Origin: Pelosinus sp.
Lineage (GTDB): Bacteria > Bacillota > Negativicutes > DSM-13327
Reading direction: 5' to 3'
DNA length: 64,000 nt
Assembly (NCBI GenBank): GCA_029239675.1
Contig: JARBUM010000006.1
Coordinates: 79,671-143,670, forward strand
Under the pieces are notes generated by a model, which was not told the DNA's origin, ran no database searches, and saw nothing but the letters and a program-made list of their open reading frames with translations. The position numbers were made by a program, and so were the translations under genes. This document shows, one piece after another, positions 43,972 through 53,090 of this stretch (positions are counted from its first letter, which is position 1; the number at the start of each line of letters is the position of its first letter).

Positions 43972-45643
43972 AGATGTCATCCTTCTTAACCAAATCTCGC
44001 AGTATTATTTTGACTTCTCCGTCAGAATAGCGTGAATTCACAAATCGCAGCCAGTTTTCATCATCCCGAGTTGGATAATCCGCATTTTCTTGAAAAGAAT
44101 GCCAGCGGGTTTCTTTCCTTGCGCTCAAATGCTGGATTAATGTTTCACAAACATATAATCGATCAATAACTTCGTAGATCAGCATCAATTCATGCAAGTC
44201 ATGGGCTTTAAGCTGGTAGCTAATCTTTAATAAGTCTTTAATACGTCTTTTGGCCACTTGAAGTTTATTAAGATTAAAAACATAGCCTGAGGAAATCCCT
44301 CCTGCATATTCATCCATAACTTTCTGCATGGCCTCTTCGATTTCTTCCACCGTATAAAAACCTTCTTCATTTTCTAATAATGCATTGACTACTGCCGTTC
44401 TTTGCGCAACTTCTTGGGGTTCAGGTATACTATTTTCTTGACTCTCGATATAGCGTAAAGCAGCAAGAGCAGCAATTTCGCCTTCAACAAAACACCCTGT
44501 CACATATTTCTGAGGACTTCCCCCAGCAACATCCCCCGCAGCATATAGTCCTGGAATGGTAGTAGCTCTCTGGGTGTCTACCCAGTAGCCACTTGCCGTA
44601 TGACCACCAACAATGTACGGCTCTGTACCTTCTATTTCAACATTTTCTGTGGCAGGTCCCTTGCGATTTTCCAACCATGACAATGTTTGCGCTGGAGACA
44701 TATTCAAATAGGCTTTATATAAGTCCTGTTCTTGCTCCTGTTTAATTCCTTGGGTTTTCAAATAACAGGGGCCCTTTCCTTTTTTGTTTTCCATTACAGT
44801 AGAATACATACGAGTAGAAGTTTTGGGAAAGCCATAGCTCTTTTCGTATTCTTCTCCCCTACTATTGACCTGCTGTGCCCCAATTCCTTGAGCAATAGTA
44901 CCAGTAGGAGCAATGGTATCTTTGCAGCGAAGTGCAATAAATCGCATTTCAAAAGTTGTCATTTCAGCACCTGCTCTAATTCCCATAGCATAGCCAGCTC
45001 CTGTATTAAAGGGAGAATACCACATCTTATGTTTAGAAAAACCAGGATTGTTAGGTTTATAAAGCCCAGCAGCTCCTCCCGTAGTACAGATAACAGCCTT
45101 TGCTGAAATTACATATAAAACAGCGGTATCAAGAGAAAAGCCATATGCTCCCACAACTTTTCCATCCTGCACAATATAATCAATGATATTCATACGATTG
45201 ATCACCGTAACATTTGGGCTTTTATCTACTGCCTCAGCCAAGATTGGTTTTATATTTTCACCATTTATTTTTATATTGCGATTGCCCCGAGAAACATATT
45301 CTCCAGCTTCATCCTTCAAAATAACAAGGCCTAAATCCTCAGCCTTTTTCGTAACTTGATTCAGTCTCTGAGCAATGGTATAGACAAGATCTTCTCTTAC
45401 TACGCCTTCTGCATCATTTTTCGCATAGGCAAGATAGGTTTCAGGAGTTTGGCCTTTTACAATATAAGCATTCAGTGCATTGACTCCTGCGGCTAGACAG
45501 CCACTGCGTTTTATATTTGCTTTTTCTGCGATGATTACTTTAGCACTTGAATTCTCAGCAATGGTTATCCCAGCATAACAGCCTGCTGTCCCGCCCCCAA
45601 TGATCAGAATATCTGTCTTAAGATTCTTGGTTATCAGCTTCAT
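43955..45643 (-). CDS. AprA-like flavoprotein, adenylylsulfate reductase alpha subunit
   Basis: 562 aa of the fumarate reductase/succinate dehydrogenase/AprA flavoprotein family. FAD motif DILIIGGGTAGCYAGITIAE, then a capping domain and the distinctive ATGCFVEGE-type C-terminal FAD part (VTGCFVEGEIAALAAL). It is shorter than dissimilatory AprA (about 620-660 aa). Together with the AprB-like gene and cysDN it most likely reduces APS for assimilation, as in the C. acetobutylicum cysDN cluster, which I recall having the same gene set. No cysH gene is present here. Confidence 0.85.
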   Translation of the reverse strand: MKLITKNLKTDILIIGGGTAGCYAGITIAENSSAKVIIAEKANIKRSGCLAAGVNALNAYIVKGQTPETYLAYAKNDAEGVVREDLVYTIAQRLNQVTKKAEDLGLVILKDEAGEYVSRGNRNIKINGENIKPILAEAVDKSPNVTVINRMNIIDYIVQDGKVVGAYGFSLDTAVLYVISAKAVICTTGGAAGLYKPNNPGFSKHKMWYSPFNTGAGYAMGIRAGAEMTTFEMRFIALRCKDTIAPTGTIAQGIGAQQVNSRGEEYEKSYGFPKTSTRMYSTVMENKKGKGPCYLKTQGIKQEQEQDLYKAYLNMSPAQTLSWLENRKGPATENVEIEGTEPYIVGGHTASGYWVDTQRATTIPGLYAAGDVAGGSPQKYVTGCFVEGEIAALAALRYIESQENSIPEPQEVAQRTAVVNALLENEEGFYTVEEIEEAMQKVMDEYAGGISSGYVFNLNKLQVAKRRIKDLLKISYQLKAHDLHELMLIYEVIDRLYVCETLIQHLSARKETRWHSFQENADYPTRDDENWLRFVNSRYSDGEVKIILRDLVKKDDIYEHKD

Positions 45644-45688
45644 CGATAAGATACCTACTTTCTCTTTAACAGTACTACTATTTTCTGA

Positions 45689-46483
45689 TTACGCTTTATC
45701 TAAGCCCCATTTTTGTCTAATATTAATTTCTACTTTACCAAAAATCAGTTTATCTACTGCAACTCCCAGAACGACAATCACAATCATAATCGCCATGACT
45801 TGACTAATATCAGCCAAGTCTCTTCCCACCATAAGAACCTGCCCTAACCCTTTCGTCGCAGAGATCATTTCGCCCGCCATAAGAGCTCTCCAGGCAAAGG
45901 ACCAGCCTTGCTTTAAGCCTGATATAATACTGGGAAGACTTGCAGGAATAATTACATTCCAATAGAGACTAAACCCCTTTGCACCCATTGTTTTTGCTGC
46001 TCTCACAAACAGAGGATTGATATTTTTCATACCTGATTCTATGGCAATGGAAACAGCAAAGGTTGAACCAATGGTAATGACAAAAATAATAGCACTTTCA
46101 TTTAATCCAAACCAAAGAATGGAAAAAGGCAACCAGCAAATGCTGGGCAAGGTTTGTAATCCTAAAATTAAGGGGCTTACATTTTCATCCAAATACTTAA
46201 AACGAACAATTGCCAGACCAACAACAATCCCTATAATAATGGACAATATATAACCAAGAAAAATTCGTTTGGCACTTGCTAATACGGCAATGCTCATCGT
46301 ACCATCTAGGATTAAGCTCCATAAGGTGGTAAATACAGCAATCGGGGAGGGGAATATATAAGGTTTCCATAGTCTGAGCCAATCCACACCTATCTTATAT
46401 GCCAGTTCCCATATTGCTATCAGAATCAGATAAAATAGGATCTTTTTTACTAGTCCAATCAGTGTCGAATTCAGCTTTGGCAA
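45689..46483 (-). CDS. ssuC: ABC transporter permease, SsuC/TauC type
   Basis: 264 aa, about six membrane helices, with the EAA loop seen as ERAAKTMGAKGFSLYWNVIIPASLPSI (about residues 165-190). Inner-membrane channel of a sulfonate- or sulfate-type importer. Start TTG at 46483 with GGAGGTG seven bases upstream, which overlaps the end of the ATPase gene by 89 bases; a later start would cut into the first membrane helix. Confidence 0.88.
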   Translation of the reverse strand: MPKLNSTLIGLVKKILFYLILIAIWELAYKIGVDWLRLWKPYIFPSPIAVFTTLWSLILDGTMSIAVLASAKRIFLGYILSIIIGIVVGLAIVRFKYLDENVSPLILGLQTLPSICWLPFSILWFGLNESAIIFVITIGSTFAVSIAIESGMKNINPLFVRAAKTMGAKGFSLYWNVIIPASLPSIISGLKQGWSFAWRALMAGEMISATKGLGQVLMVGRDLADISQVMAIMIVIVVLGVAVDKLIFGKVEINIRQKWGLDKA

Positions 46484-47234
46484 CCTTCTCCACCTCCTCT
46501 TTTAGTTCTTTCATAATATCAGCCGCCAGATAGGCCAAATCAATATTCTCAGGTTGCCTTGGTCTGGCAAGCTGAATATGAAACTCCTTTTTTATCGTGC
46601 CAGGATTCGCTGACATAACAATTACTCGATCCGCTAAGAGAACCGCCTCTTCCACATTATGAGTAACAAAGATAATATTCTTTCTTGTTTCTAACCAAAT
46701 TTGCTGCAACTCTAACTGCAAGAGATTTTTAGTCTGACTATCTAGTGCCGCAAAAGGCTCATCCATCAACAATATTTCTGAGTCAAGAGTTAATGCTCTA
46801 GCTAAGGCCACCCTTTGTCTCATACCGCCGGATAGTTCATGGATATAAGAGTCTTGAAAACGAGTAAGATGTACCATTTTCAAATATTTTATGGCCTTTT
46901 CCCTTCGCTCATCCTTTGGAATACCAGCCAGTTTCATGCCAAATTCAACATTATCAATGACCTTTAACCAGGGAAATAGAGCCGATTCCTGAAACATAAC
47001 GACTCGATCTGGACCGGCTCCTTTCACTTCCTTCCCGTTGCATATCACTCTACCTGCTGTTTCTTTTTCTAATCCTGCTATAATATTCAAAAGCGTTGAT
47101 TTTCCGCAGCCGGAAGGCCCTAGTATACAAACAAACTCACCTTTATGAAACTCAACATTAATGTTATCGAGAGTGTTTATCTTATCATTTTTTGTAATAA
47201 AGCTTTTACTTAAATTTTCCACAACTACGCTCAT
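46395..47234 (-). CDS. ssuB: ABC transporter ATP-binding protein, SsuB/TauB type
   Basis: 279 aa. Walker A GPSGCGKSTLLNIIAG, Q loop MFQESALFPW, signature LSGGMRQRVALARAL, Walker B ILLMDEPFAALD, and H loop FVTHNVEEA. Energises the SsuA/SsuC importer. The ATG at 47234 has GAGGTG six bases upstream. Its C-terminus, beyond the ATPase core, overlaps the permease gene. Confidence 0.93.
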   Translation of the reverse strand: MSVVVENLSKSFITKNDKINTLDNINVEFHKGEFVCILGPSGCGKSTLLNIIAGLEKETAGRVICNGKEVKGAGPDRVVMFQESALFPWLKVIDNVEFGMKLAGIPKDERREKAIKYLKMVHLTRFQDSYIHELSGGMRQRVALARALTLDSEILLMDEPFAALDSQTKNLLQLELQQIWLETRKNIIFVTHNVEEAVLLADRVIVMSANPGTIKKEFHIQLARPRQPENIDLAYLAADIMKELKEEVEKVAKAEFDTDWTSKKDPILSDSDSNMGTGI

Positions 47235-47244
47235 CAATAACACC

Positions 47245-48282
47245 TCAGTTCTCTATTTCTGGTAAACCTTTTTCTTTTAAAATCTTGTTTAAAATTGTTA
47301 AATTGAACAGATCCTTCAAATCAGGTGTTGTCTTAACAAAACCTGCATCTACAGATAATTTTACAAAACCAATCACAGACTCTTTTTCTGGATCATTGGT
47401 AACGGTTAATCTTTTAAACGAATCATCTAAAATTTCTTTCCCTAAAGGTTTGCCCGTTAATTCTTTGATCTGGGTATTTACTGTTTCTTTGGCTTTATCA
47501 GGGTTTTTATTAATATAATCTGTCAGTTCTACATGAGTCCTCAGGAATTTTTCCACTAGATCAGGATGATCTTTGATGAACTTTGAATTTGCAACTACCA
47601 CTGCTGTAGTATAGTTACCATCTCTCCAGACTTGTTTATGATCTAATAATATATTGGCTTTCACTTCACTTACGAGGCGAGCACCCCATGGTTCTGGAAC
47701 AAGAGCAGCATCAATTTCACCTTTATCTAATAATGTTTTAATGTCGGGATTATCAGCCTGCCTTACCTCTACTGTGCCGCCCTTTGTCGTATCTTTTAAA
47801 CCATTTTCTTGTAAAATATGTCGTAAAGATAAATCCTGAGTATTACCAAACTGAGGAATCGCAACTCTTTTACCGCTAAGCTCTCCTGCATTCTTTAACA
47901 CTAAATCTTTTCTGGTTACCAAAATAGCTCCTGCATCTGTTGCTCCAGCAATAATCTGCAAATCACCTTTTGATTTTGTATATCCATTAATAGCAGGACC
48001 TGGACCAATATAACCAATATCCACTTCTCCTGCAAATAAGGCTTCAATTTCTGCTGGGCCTGCATTAAAGGTTTTCCATTCAATCACATTTGCTTCCCCT
48101 AATGCCTTTTGAAACTGACCATCCGCTCTCCCCACGAGAGCCTGGGAATGAGTGATATTAGGAAAATGAGCAACCCTAACCTTTGTGCCTTTGTTCTCTA
48201 CAGTATTACTAGAGCACCCAGTCAGCCCCCCTGCTACTGCAACAACTAATGCCATAACTAAACTCAGCTTTACAAACTTCAT
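47245..48282 (-). CDS. ssuA: ABC transporter substrate-binding lipoprotein, SsuA type
   Basis: 345 aa. Lipoprotein signal MKFVKLSLVMALVVAVAGG with lipobox LTGCS. The mature part has the NMT1/SsuA fold: VRVAHFPNITHSQALVG, ALFAGEVDIGYIGPGPAING and LVPEPWGARLV. Likely binds aliphatic sulfonates or related sulfur compounds; sulfate cannot be excluded because cysDN lies in the same operon. First gene of the operon; ATG at 48282 with GGAGG six bases upstream. Confidence 0.9.
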   Translation of the reverse strand: MKFVKLSLVMALVVAVAGGLTGCSSNTVENKGTKVRVAHFPNITHSQALVGRADGQFQKALGEANVIEWKTFNAGPAEIEALFAGEVDIGYIGPGPAINGYTKSKGDLQIIAGATDAGAILVTRKDLVLKNAGELSGKRVAIPQFGNTQDLSLRHILQENGLKDTTKGGTVEVRQADNPDIKTLLDKGEIDAALVPEPWGARLVSEVKANILLDHKQVWRDGNYTTAVVVANSKFIKDHPDLVEKFLRTHVELTDYINKNPDKAKETVNTQIKELTGKPLGKEILDDSFKRLTVTNDPEKESVIGFVKLSVDAGFVKTTPDLKDLFNLTILNKILKEKGLPEIEN

Positions 48283-48311
48283 GTTCATCCTCCTCATTAC
48301 TTATGTATGCA

Positions 48312-48378
48312 AATAAAAAAGGCTAAGAATGCCCACCCTAAATAGGGGACACCCTTAGCCTTTGGTTTTCCAATCGGC
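48312..48378 (-). promoter_or_regulatory. Leader attenuator of the sulfur operon (copy A of a paired element)
   Basis: On the minus strand GCCGATTGG-AAAA-CCAAAGGC forms an antiterminator-like hairpin. Its 3' arm belongs also to GGCTAAG, which pairs with CTTAGCC and then TTTTTTATT, a terminator in the ssuA leader. The two folds exclude each other. The same core occurs after cysN at 40858-40909. No known riboswitch class recognised. Confidence 0.55.
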
Positions 48379-48399
48379 TTCACTATTTAATTTTGTCTC

Positions 48400-48428
48400 A
48401 GTATATCATCCGATTTTTCATGTGTCAA
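48400..48428 (-). promoter_or_regulatory. Promoter of the sulfur operon
   Basis: On the minus strand TTGACA (48428-48423), 17-base spacer, TATACT (48405-48400), which is close to consensus. The start would be near 48393, leaving a leader of about 110 bases before ssuA that contains the attenuator. Confidence 0.85.
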
Positions 48429-48472
48429 TAAAAATAATCTTAAATTTTTATCCATCATTTTCCTATAAATTC

Positions 48473-49555
48473 TTAGCCTACAAAGAATCCCATCAGAAAT
48501 TTAACCACTAATCCTGATACCATACCTACAAAGGGGTCTGTAATGGCAGTAACGGTCATTGCCACACCGCCAATCACTAGATCGCTACTTCCCAGACCGC
48601 TTTGCAAAGCCAATCCTGCATTAATCGGCACCGTAACAATAGCACCTAACACTAGAAGAAAACCGGCAATGGACTCATTGGGTACATATTTCCCTACTTT
48701 AGGTAGCATTTTAGTAATTAGAATAACAGCCATTAAACTCATCATTAATACACCTGATGCAATAGGATGGGGTGCCGCTCCTGTAGCTGATATAATGGCC
48801 TGAACAGGTGCCCCACCAAATAAAGATGATACCATGTCTGCAAGGCTACTAATAATCGTTAAATGATCCAAATTCACTTCAGATTTAGCCAGTGTTTGCG
48901 CTGTAATGTTACCAAAGGCTATGTTAGCACCTATGTTTAAGGCACTAATACCAAGAGCCCCTCGGATAACGTTCTTGTTAAATATAAATTTTTGCAAAAT
49001 AAATTTTTCTCTTGATTCATCAATTTGAATATGTCCTCTCTTATTAAAGAAAAAAGCAGCAATGGAAGATAGTATTACACAGGTGACAATTGTATATACA
49101 AGCTTATCAGCAGAGTTAGGAGTAATATAATAACTTATTAAAGCGGTAGCAATAGAGATTCCTCCAACCACTGGGTTTCTTGCTGTCATCTCTATAGCAG
49201 CTTTTGCCAGAATGATTCCTACACCGGCCATCATTCCATTCGTAATAACTGGACCGATAAAGTTAACAATAATCTGAAATATTCCTAAAAGCCCTACTAT
49301 CAGAAGAATTGCCCCCTGAAGAAATATCATTGATAATCTTTCCTGAATCGTACGCCCTATAGTTCCCGCTAACGTTAATGTCTCTGCTTGAAAAGATATA
49401 GGGGATACTACTCCCAAAAGACTACAACCAACAGCTCCAACGATAAACCCAGCTGCTGTAGGCACAGATGCAAAGCCGAAAGTCAATGCATATAATCCTC
49501 CTGGCAACGCATTAACGATCACTCCTAATGCCACTAAAAAATCCTGAGTTGTCAT
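48473..49555 (-). CDS. NCS2-family nucleobase:cation symporter-like permease
   Basis: 360 aa, about ten to eleven membrane segments. Resembles short xanthine/uracil/AzgA-type permeases: NALPGGLYALTFGFASVPTAAGF near the start (split by family into helix 1-2), ETLTLAGTIGRTIQERL, and SSLFGGAPVQAIISATGAAPHP late. It lies between the sulfur operon and the Pdu operon on the same strand; a terminator separates it from pduT. Substrate unknown. GAGGAG precedes the ATG. Confidence 0.65.
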   Translation of the reverse strand: MTTQDFLVALGVIVNALPGGLYALTFGFASVPTAAGFIVGAVGCSLLGVVSPISFQAETLTLAGTIGRTIQERLSMIFLQGAILLIVGLLGIFQIIVNFIGPVITNGMMAGVGIILAKAAIEMTARNPVVGGISIATALISYYITPNSADKLVYTIVTCVILSSIAAFFFNKRGHIQIDESREKFILQKFIFNKNVIRGALGISALNIGANIAFGNITAQTLAKSEVNLDHLTIISSLADMVSSLFGGAPVQAIISATGAAPHPIASGVLMMSLMAVILITKMLPKVGKYVPNESIAGFLLVLGAIVTVPINAGLALQSGLGSSDLVIGGVAMTVTAITDPFVGMVSGLVVKFLMGFFVG

Positions 49556-49608
49556 CTTATTTCCTCCTACGATACATATAAATGCGAACTCCTACTTACT
49601 TCAATAAT

Positions 49609-49655
49609 GCCACTAAAAAAGCAAAGAGCATTAGAATTTTTTCCAATACTCTTTG
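49609..49655 (-). terminator. Terminator at the end of the Pdu operon
   Basis: On the minus strand AAAGAG.ATT.GAA pairs with TTC.AAT.CTCTTT, followed by GCTTTTTTAG. It lies 32 bases after the pduT stop. Confidence 0.7.
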
Positions 49656-49686
49656 TTCTTGTTTATACATAACCAATAAATTGCTA

Positions 49687-50238
49687 TTAAAATAAAACTT
49701 TATGTAAAGCACTGTGAGGTGCTGGCAATACGAGTTGATCGACTAAGAATCCGCTATCATGTATGGCATTACTGCCTGCCTTGATTGCAGCAGTTACCGC
49801 CCCTATATCACCAGTTAGTGTCACCATGGCTTTGCCGCCCATTCCTCTAGCTAGTCTAACTTCAATTAATTCTACATTTGAGGCTTTCACCGCAGTATCC
49901 GCAGCGATAATTGCTGAGGCTACTGAATAACTCTCAATTACACCCAAGGATCTCACTTCTTTAATGTCTGTACAACCTGTCAGGGCTGGGAAAATGCTAT
50001 TATGCAAATTAGGAAGTACAAACTCGTCCACAACATTTTCAGGGCCGCTAACTGCAGTCCCTGTCTTTACTGCACTTTGTACCGCTCCTACATCTCCTGC
50101 AACCATAACAACATATTTACCCGGGCACATAGCTTGCGCCATAAGTATTTCTACATTAGCTGCTTTTAGCATGGCATCTGCTGCTAAAATACCCCTGGTG
50201 ATATTTTTAAGTTCTAATAAGCCTATAGCACGTTTCAT
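49687..50238 (-). CDS. pduT: Microcompartment shell protein PduT (tandem BMC, FeS)
   Basis: 183 aa with two BMC domains, making a pseudohexameric trimer with a central pore. The cysteine that holds the 4Fe-4S cluster in Salmonella PduT (Cys38) is at the same position here (AQAMCPGKYV). Domain 1 starts AIGLLELKNITRGI, domain 2 SLGVIESYSVASAI. Believed to pass electrons across the shell with PduS. Last gene of the operon, directly after pduS. Confidence 0.93.
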   Translation of the reverse strand: MKRAIGLLELKNITRGILAADAMLKAANVEILMAQAMCPGKYVVMVAGDVGAVQSAVKTGTAVSGPENVVDEFVLPNLHNSIFPALTGCTDIKEVRSLGVIESYSVASAIIAADTAVKASNVELIEVRLARGMGGKAMVTLTGDIGAVTAAIKAGSNAIHDSGFLVDQLVLPAPHSALHKVLF

Positions 50239-50259
50239 CTTTATGTCCCCCCTGTTATC

Positions 50260-51591
50260 CTAAACTGCCCGGATGCCAATACTTGTATCTACCTTAACGA
50301 TCTGTCCTGAGATACTAGCATGTAAATTTGCTCCTACCACTGCTCCTTCAGGAATAACCCCTATCAAATCACCCTTCGTGACCTTATCTCCTACTTTCAC
50401 AATGGCCTTTGCTGGTGCTCCAATATGTTGAGAAAGAGGTAACATTACTTCTTGTACAATAATTTCCTTCGTACTAAGTGGTGCTTCTACATCATACTGA
50501 GAAATTCCTAAACGTGCAGTCAAACGTTTTGTAGGAATCAAGCGGTTGCCCCGGGTTGCCAGAACTTGCTTGGGGTTATTGTTATGAGGATTTTTTATCC
50601 CAGCCTTTCCTAATTGTTTTTTTAACTCCGCATTTACTCTACGAGGAGATAAGCCCATGGAACAGCCAAAAGTATCACATGCACCACATTCAGAACACAA
50701 TAAAGCACGAGAGAAAATGTCGGACTGACCAATTTGCCCTTTACCAATCGCCTGCATAATACGATGGGGTTCTAAACTATGGCCCAATAAATGCCGAGGG
50801 CAAACATCTGTACAGGCTAAACAATTACAGCATACTGCTTTTGCCCGATTGGCAATCATCTGCCATGTTGTGCTTTTTTGTGTTATTAAGGAATGATCTA
50901 CCGGCAACACAAGAATGCCTCCTGTAGTTTTTGTAACAGGCGCATCTGGGGTAATAATTTTACCCATCATAGGGCCGCCGTCAATGACAGCGTAGGGATT
51001 GGCAAGTGCTCCCCCTGCCAAAGCAATCAATTCCTCCACTTTCATACCAATGGGTACTTTTAGGGTTACTGGCTTTGCCACAGCGCCGCCAACAGTAACA
51101 TATTTTTCAGTTACGCCCTTACCTTCTAAAGCATTAGCTATGTTAACCAAGGTTTCTACATTGACAACTACCACGCCTACATGGAGAGGTATGCCGCCTT
51201 CTGGTACAATTCTGCCCGTCACTTCATGAACAAGTACCTGTTCATCTCCTGCCGGATAAATGTCAGGTAAAAAAAACAATTGAATTTCTTGATCACCCAT
51301 TTGCTTGATAGCCGACTGAAGGTTTTGCGTAGCTTCTTCATATTTACGTTTTAGCCCAATATAGCCGCACTTTGCACCGGTAGCTAACATGACCGACTTC
51401 AAACCTAAAACCATTTTTCTACTTTCCGCTGCCATGATCTGCTGATGAGCCCTAAGTAGAGGTTCACATTCCGCACCGTTAACAATCACAATTTCTACAC
51501 TGGCATTAATTTTAACGTGAGTGGGGAAGCCGGCTCCCCCGGCTCCCACTACACCTGCTGCCTTTACCGCGGCGACAATCTCATCACGCAT
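50260..51591 (-). CDS. pduS: Cobalamin reductase-like PduS (RnfC-type, FMN and two 4Fe-4S)
   Basis: 443 aa. N-terminal glycine-rich nucleotide site VVGAGGAGFPTH with AECEPLLR, then two cluster motifs CCNCLACTDVCPRHLLGH and CSECGACDTFGCSMGLSP, and a C-terminal lipoyl-like domain (VKVGDKVTKGDLIGVIPEG). In Salmonella it reduces cob(II)alamin for PduO and partners with PduT. It lies 20 bases upstream of pduT. Confidence 0.93.
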   Translation of the reverse strand: MRDEIVAAVKAAGVVGAGGAGFPTHVKINASVEIVIVNGAECEPLLRAHQQIMAAESRKMVLGLKSVMLATGAKCGYIGLKRKYEEATQNLQSAIKQMGDQEIQLFFLPDIYPAGDEQVLVHEVTGRIVPEGGIPLHVGVVVVNVETLVNIANALEGKGVTEKYVTVGGAVAKPVTLKVPIGMKVEELIALAGGALANPYAVIDGGPMMGKIITPDAPVTKTTGGILVLPVDHSLITQKSTTWQMIANRAKAVCCNCLACTDVCPRHLLGHSLEPHRIMQAIGKGQIGQSDIFSRALLCSECGACDTFGCSMGLSPRRVNAELKKQLGKAGIKNPHNNNPKQVLATRGNRLIPTKRLTARLGISQYDVEAPLSTKEIIVQEVMLPLSQHIGAPAKAIVKVGDKVTKGDLIGVIPEGAVVGANLHASISGQIVKVDTSIGIRAV

Positions 51592-51624
51592 TTTCTATCA
51601 TCTCCCAACCATTCATATATCAAC

Positions 51625-53061
51625 TTAGACGATGGAAAAAGCATCAACAAGAACGCATCGTCTTTGGCGAGTAAAGCTGCGTGGGGAGGTTAGCCCCTCT
51701 CCTGTTGGACCAGCAATGGTAAAGGTGGTAAAGCCTTCTCCACCTACTCCTATTCCTGCATAAGAAGGAGCGTTCTTTACAAATATAGTAGTTTCGACAG
51801 CTCTAGCAAATCGGGTTAAATGATCTACATTCTTAGAATGCATCACTGCCGTATGACGATTTCCATGTTCTACTTTAACAGCTAGTGTTATGGCTGCATC
51901 AATGTCTTTTACCTGCACTACTGGTAATATAGGCATCATTAACTCTTCGATAACAAAAGGATGATCCGCTGGTGTTTCGCATAAAACCACACGTACACTG
52001 TCAGGTACGTCAATACCAATCTTACTTAGTATATACTTAGCATCTTTGCCAACATAATCTTTGCTAATACCATAGGATTTTTTCGGTTTGTCGGTACAAC
52101 CTTCTGCCATTTTTTCTTCTTTTACTGTCATTACAACTTCTAGTAAACGATCTATATTGGAACCTGAAATGAGATATGCTCCGTATTTTTGCATGTAGGT
52201 AATCAATTGATCGGCAATGCATCCTACGGCAATTACTTCTTTTTCAGCAATACAAGGTAAATTATTATCAAAAGAGCAACCAGCAACAATGTCTCGGGCG
52301 GCTTTTTCAATATCCGCAGTTTCATCAACGATAACAGGAGGATTGCCAGCCCCTGCACCAATAGCCTTTTTACCAGAGGATAATACCGCTTTTACCACTC
52401 CCGGACCACCCGTTGCTACCAACATATTGATTCCTGGATGTTTCATCATTTCGTTGGCTGCTGTAATAGAAGGATCCGCTACGGAAGTTAATAAATTATT
52501 CGGCCCCCCTGCTTTAACAATGGCTTCATTTAGCAGCCTTATTATTTTCATGGAAGTATTTTTGGCTGTAGGATGTGGACTAAAAAATACAGCATTCCCT
52601 GCCGCAATCATACCAATTCCATTGCAAATAACTGTTTCTGTTGGATTGGTAGTAGGTGTAATGGCACCAATGACACCATAAGGCCCCATTTCGATCAATG
52701 TTAATCCACTATCACCACTCCAGGCTTGGGTCGTCAAATCCTCTGTACCGGGAGTTTTTTGTGCAGCTAATTGATTTTTAATAATCTTATCGGATACTCG
52801 CCCCATACCCGATTCATCCACAGCCATTTGGGCCAGTAATGTGGCATTTTTATAAGCTACATCCCGCATCGCCTTTATGAGTGTTTCTCTTGTCTCTAAG
52901 GATAAAGTCCTCAACTCTTGATATGCTTTGCGAGCTGCTGCTACTGCTTCATCAACGGTATCAAAAATACCTCCGTCACAACTAGATGGCGCTTTCTCTG
53001 TTTGCATTTTCATTAGAATTTCCAATGTTATTTTTTCAATCAGAGCTTGATCTATACTCAT
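51625..53061 (-). CDS. pduP: CoA-acylating propionaldehyde dehydrogenase
   Basis: 478 aa. Converts propionaldehyde, CoA and NAD+ to propionyl-CoA inside the shell. An amphipathic N-terminal targeting helix (IDQALIEKITLEILMKMQ, residues 3-20) is followed by a linker and the aldehyde dehydrogenase fold; catalytic Cys is in FDNNLPCIAEKEV; NAD site GGPGVVKAVLSSGKKA. C-terminal GVGGEGFTTFTIAGPTGEGL is typical. GGAGGAG precedes the ATG. Confidence 0.95.
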   Translation of the reverse strand: MSIDQALIEKITLEILMKMQTEKAPSSCDGGIFDTVDEAVAAARKAYQELRTLSLETRETLIKAMRDVAYKNATLLAQMAVDESGMGRVSDKIIKNQLAAQKTPGTEDLTTQAWSGDSGLTLIEMGPYGVIGAITPTTNPTETVICNGIGMIAAGNAVFFSPHPTAKNTSMKIIRLLNEAIVKAGGPNNLLTSVADPSITAANEMMKHPGINMLVATGGPGVVKAVLSSGKKAIGAGAGNPPVIVDETADIEKAARDIVAGCSFDNNLPCIAEKEVIAVGCIADQLITYMQKYGAYLISGSNIDRLLEVVMTVKEEKMAEGCTDKPKKSYGISKDYVGKDAKYILSKIGIDVPDSVRVVLCETPADHPFVIEELMMPILPVVQVKDIDAAITLAVKVEHGNRHTAVMHSKNVDHLTRFARAVETTIFVKNAPSYAGIGVGGEGFTTFTIAGPTGEGLTSPRSFTRQRRCVLVDAFSIV

Positions 53062-53090
53062 ATAATCTCCTCCTGCTAATACTCTACTAC

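Noticed and set aside
43955..45643. Dissimilatory sulfate reduction
   Set aside because: The AprA-like protein is short, sits with cysDN and an importer, and no dsr, qmo or sat genes are present.
48321..48378. S-box (SAM-I) or T-box leader for the sulfur operon
   Set aside because: None of the conserved blocks of either class is present; the leader is too short (about 75 bases to the terminator).
49615..49655. Third copy of the sulfur-operon element, because of a shared ATTGGAA
   Set aside because: The match is seven bases inside a different stem; pairing partners and following GGCTAAG are absent.
52217..52681. 154-codon open frame on the plus strand
   Set aside because: Antisense to pduP, which is fully convincing; no ribosome binding site or recognisable domain.
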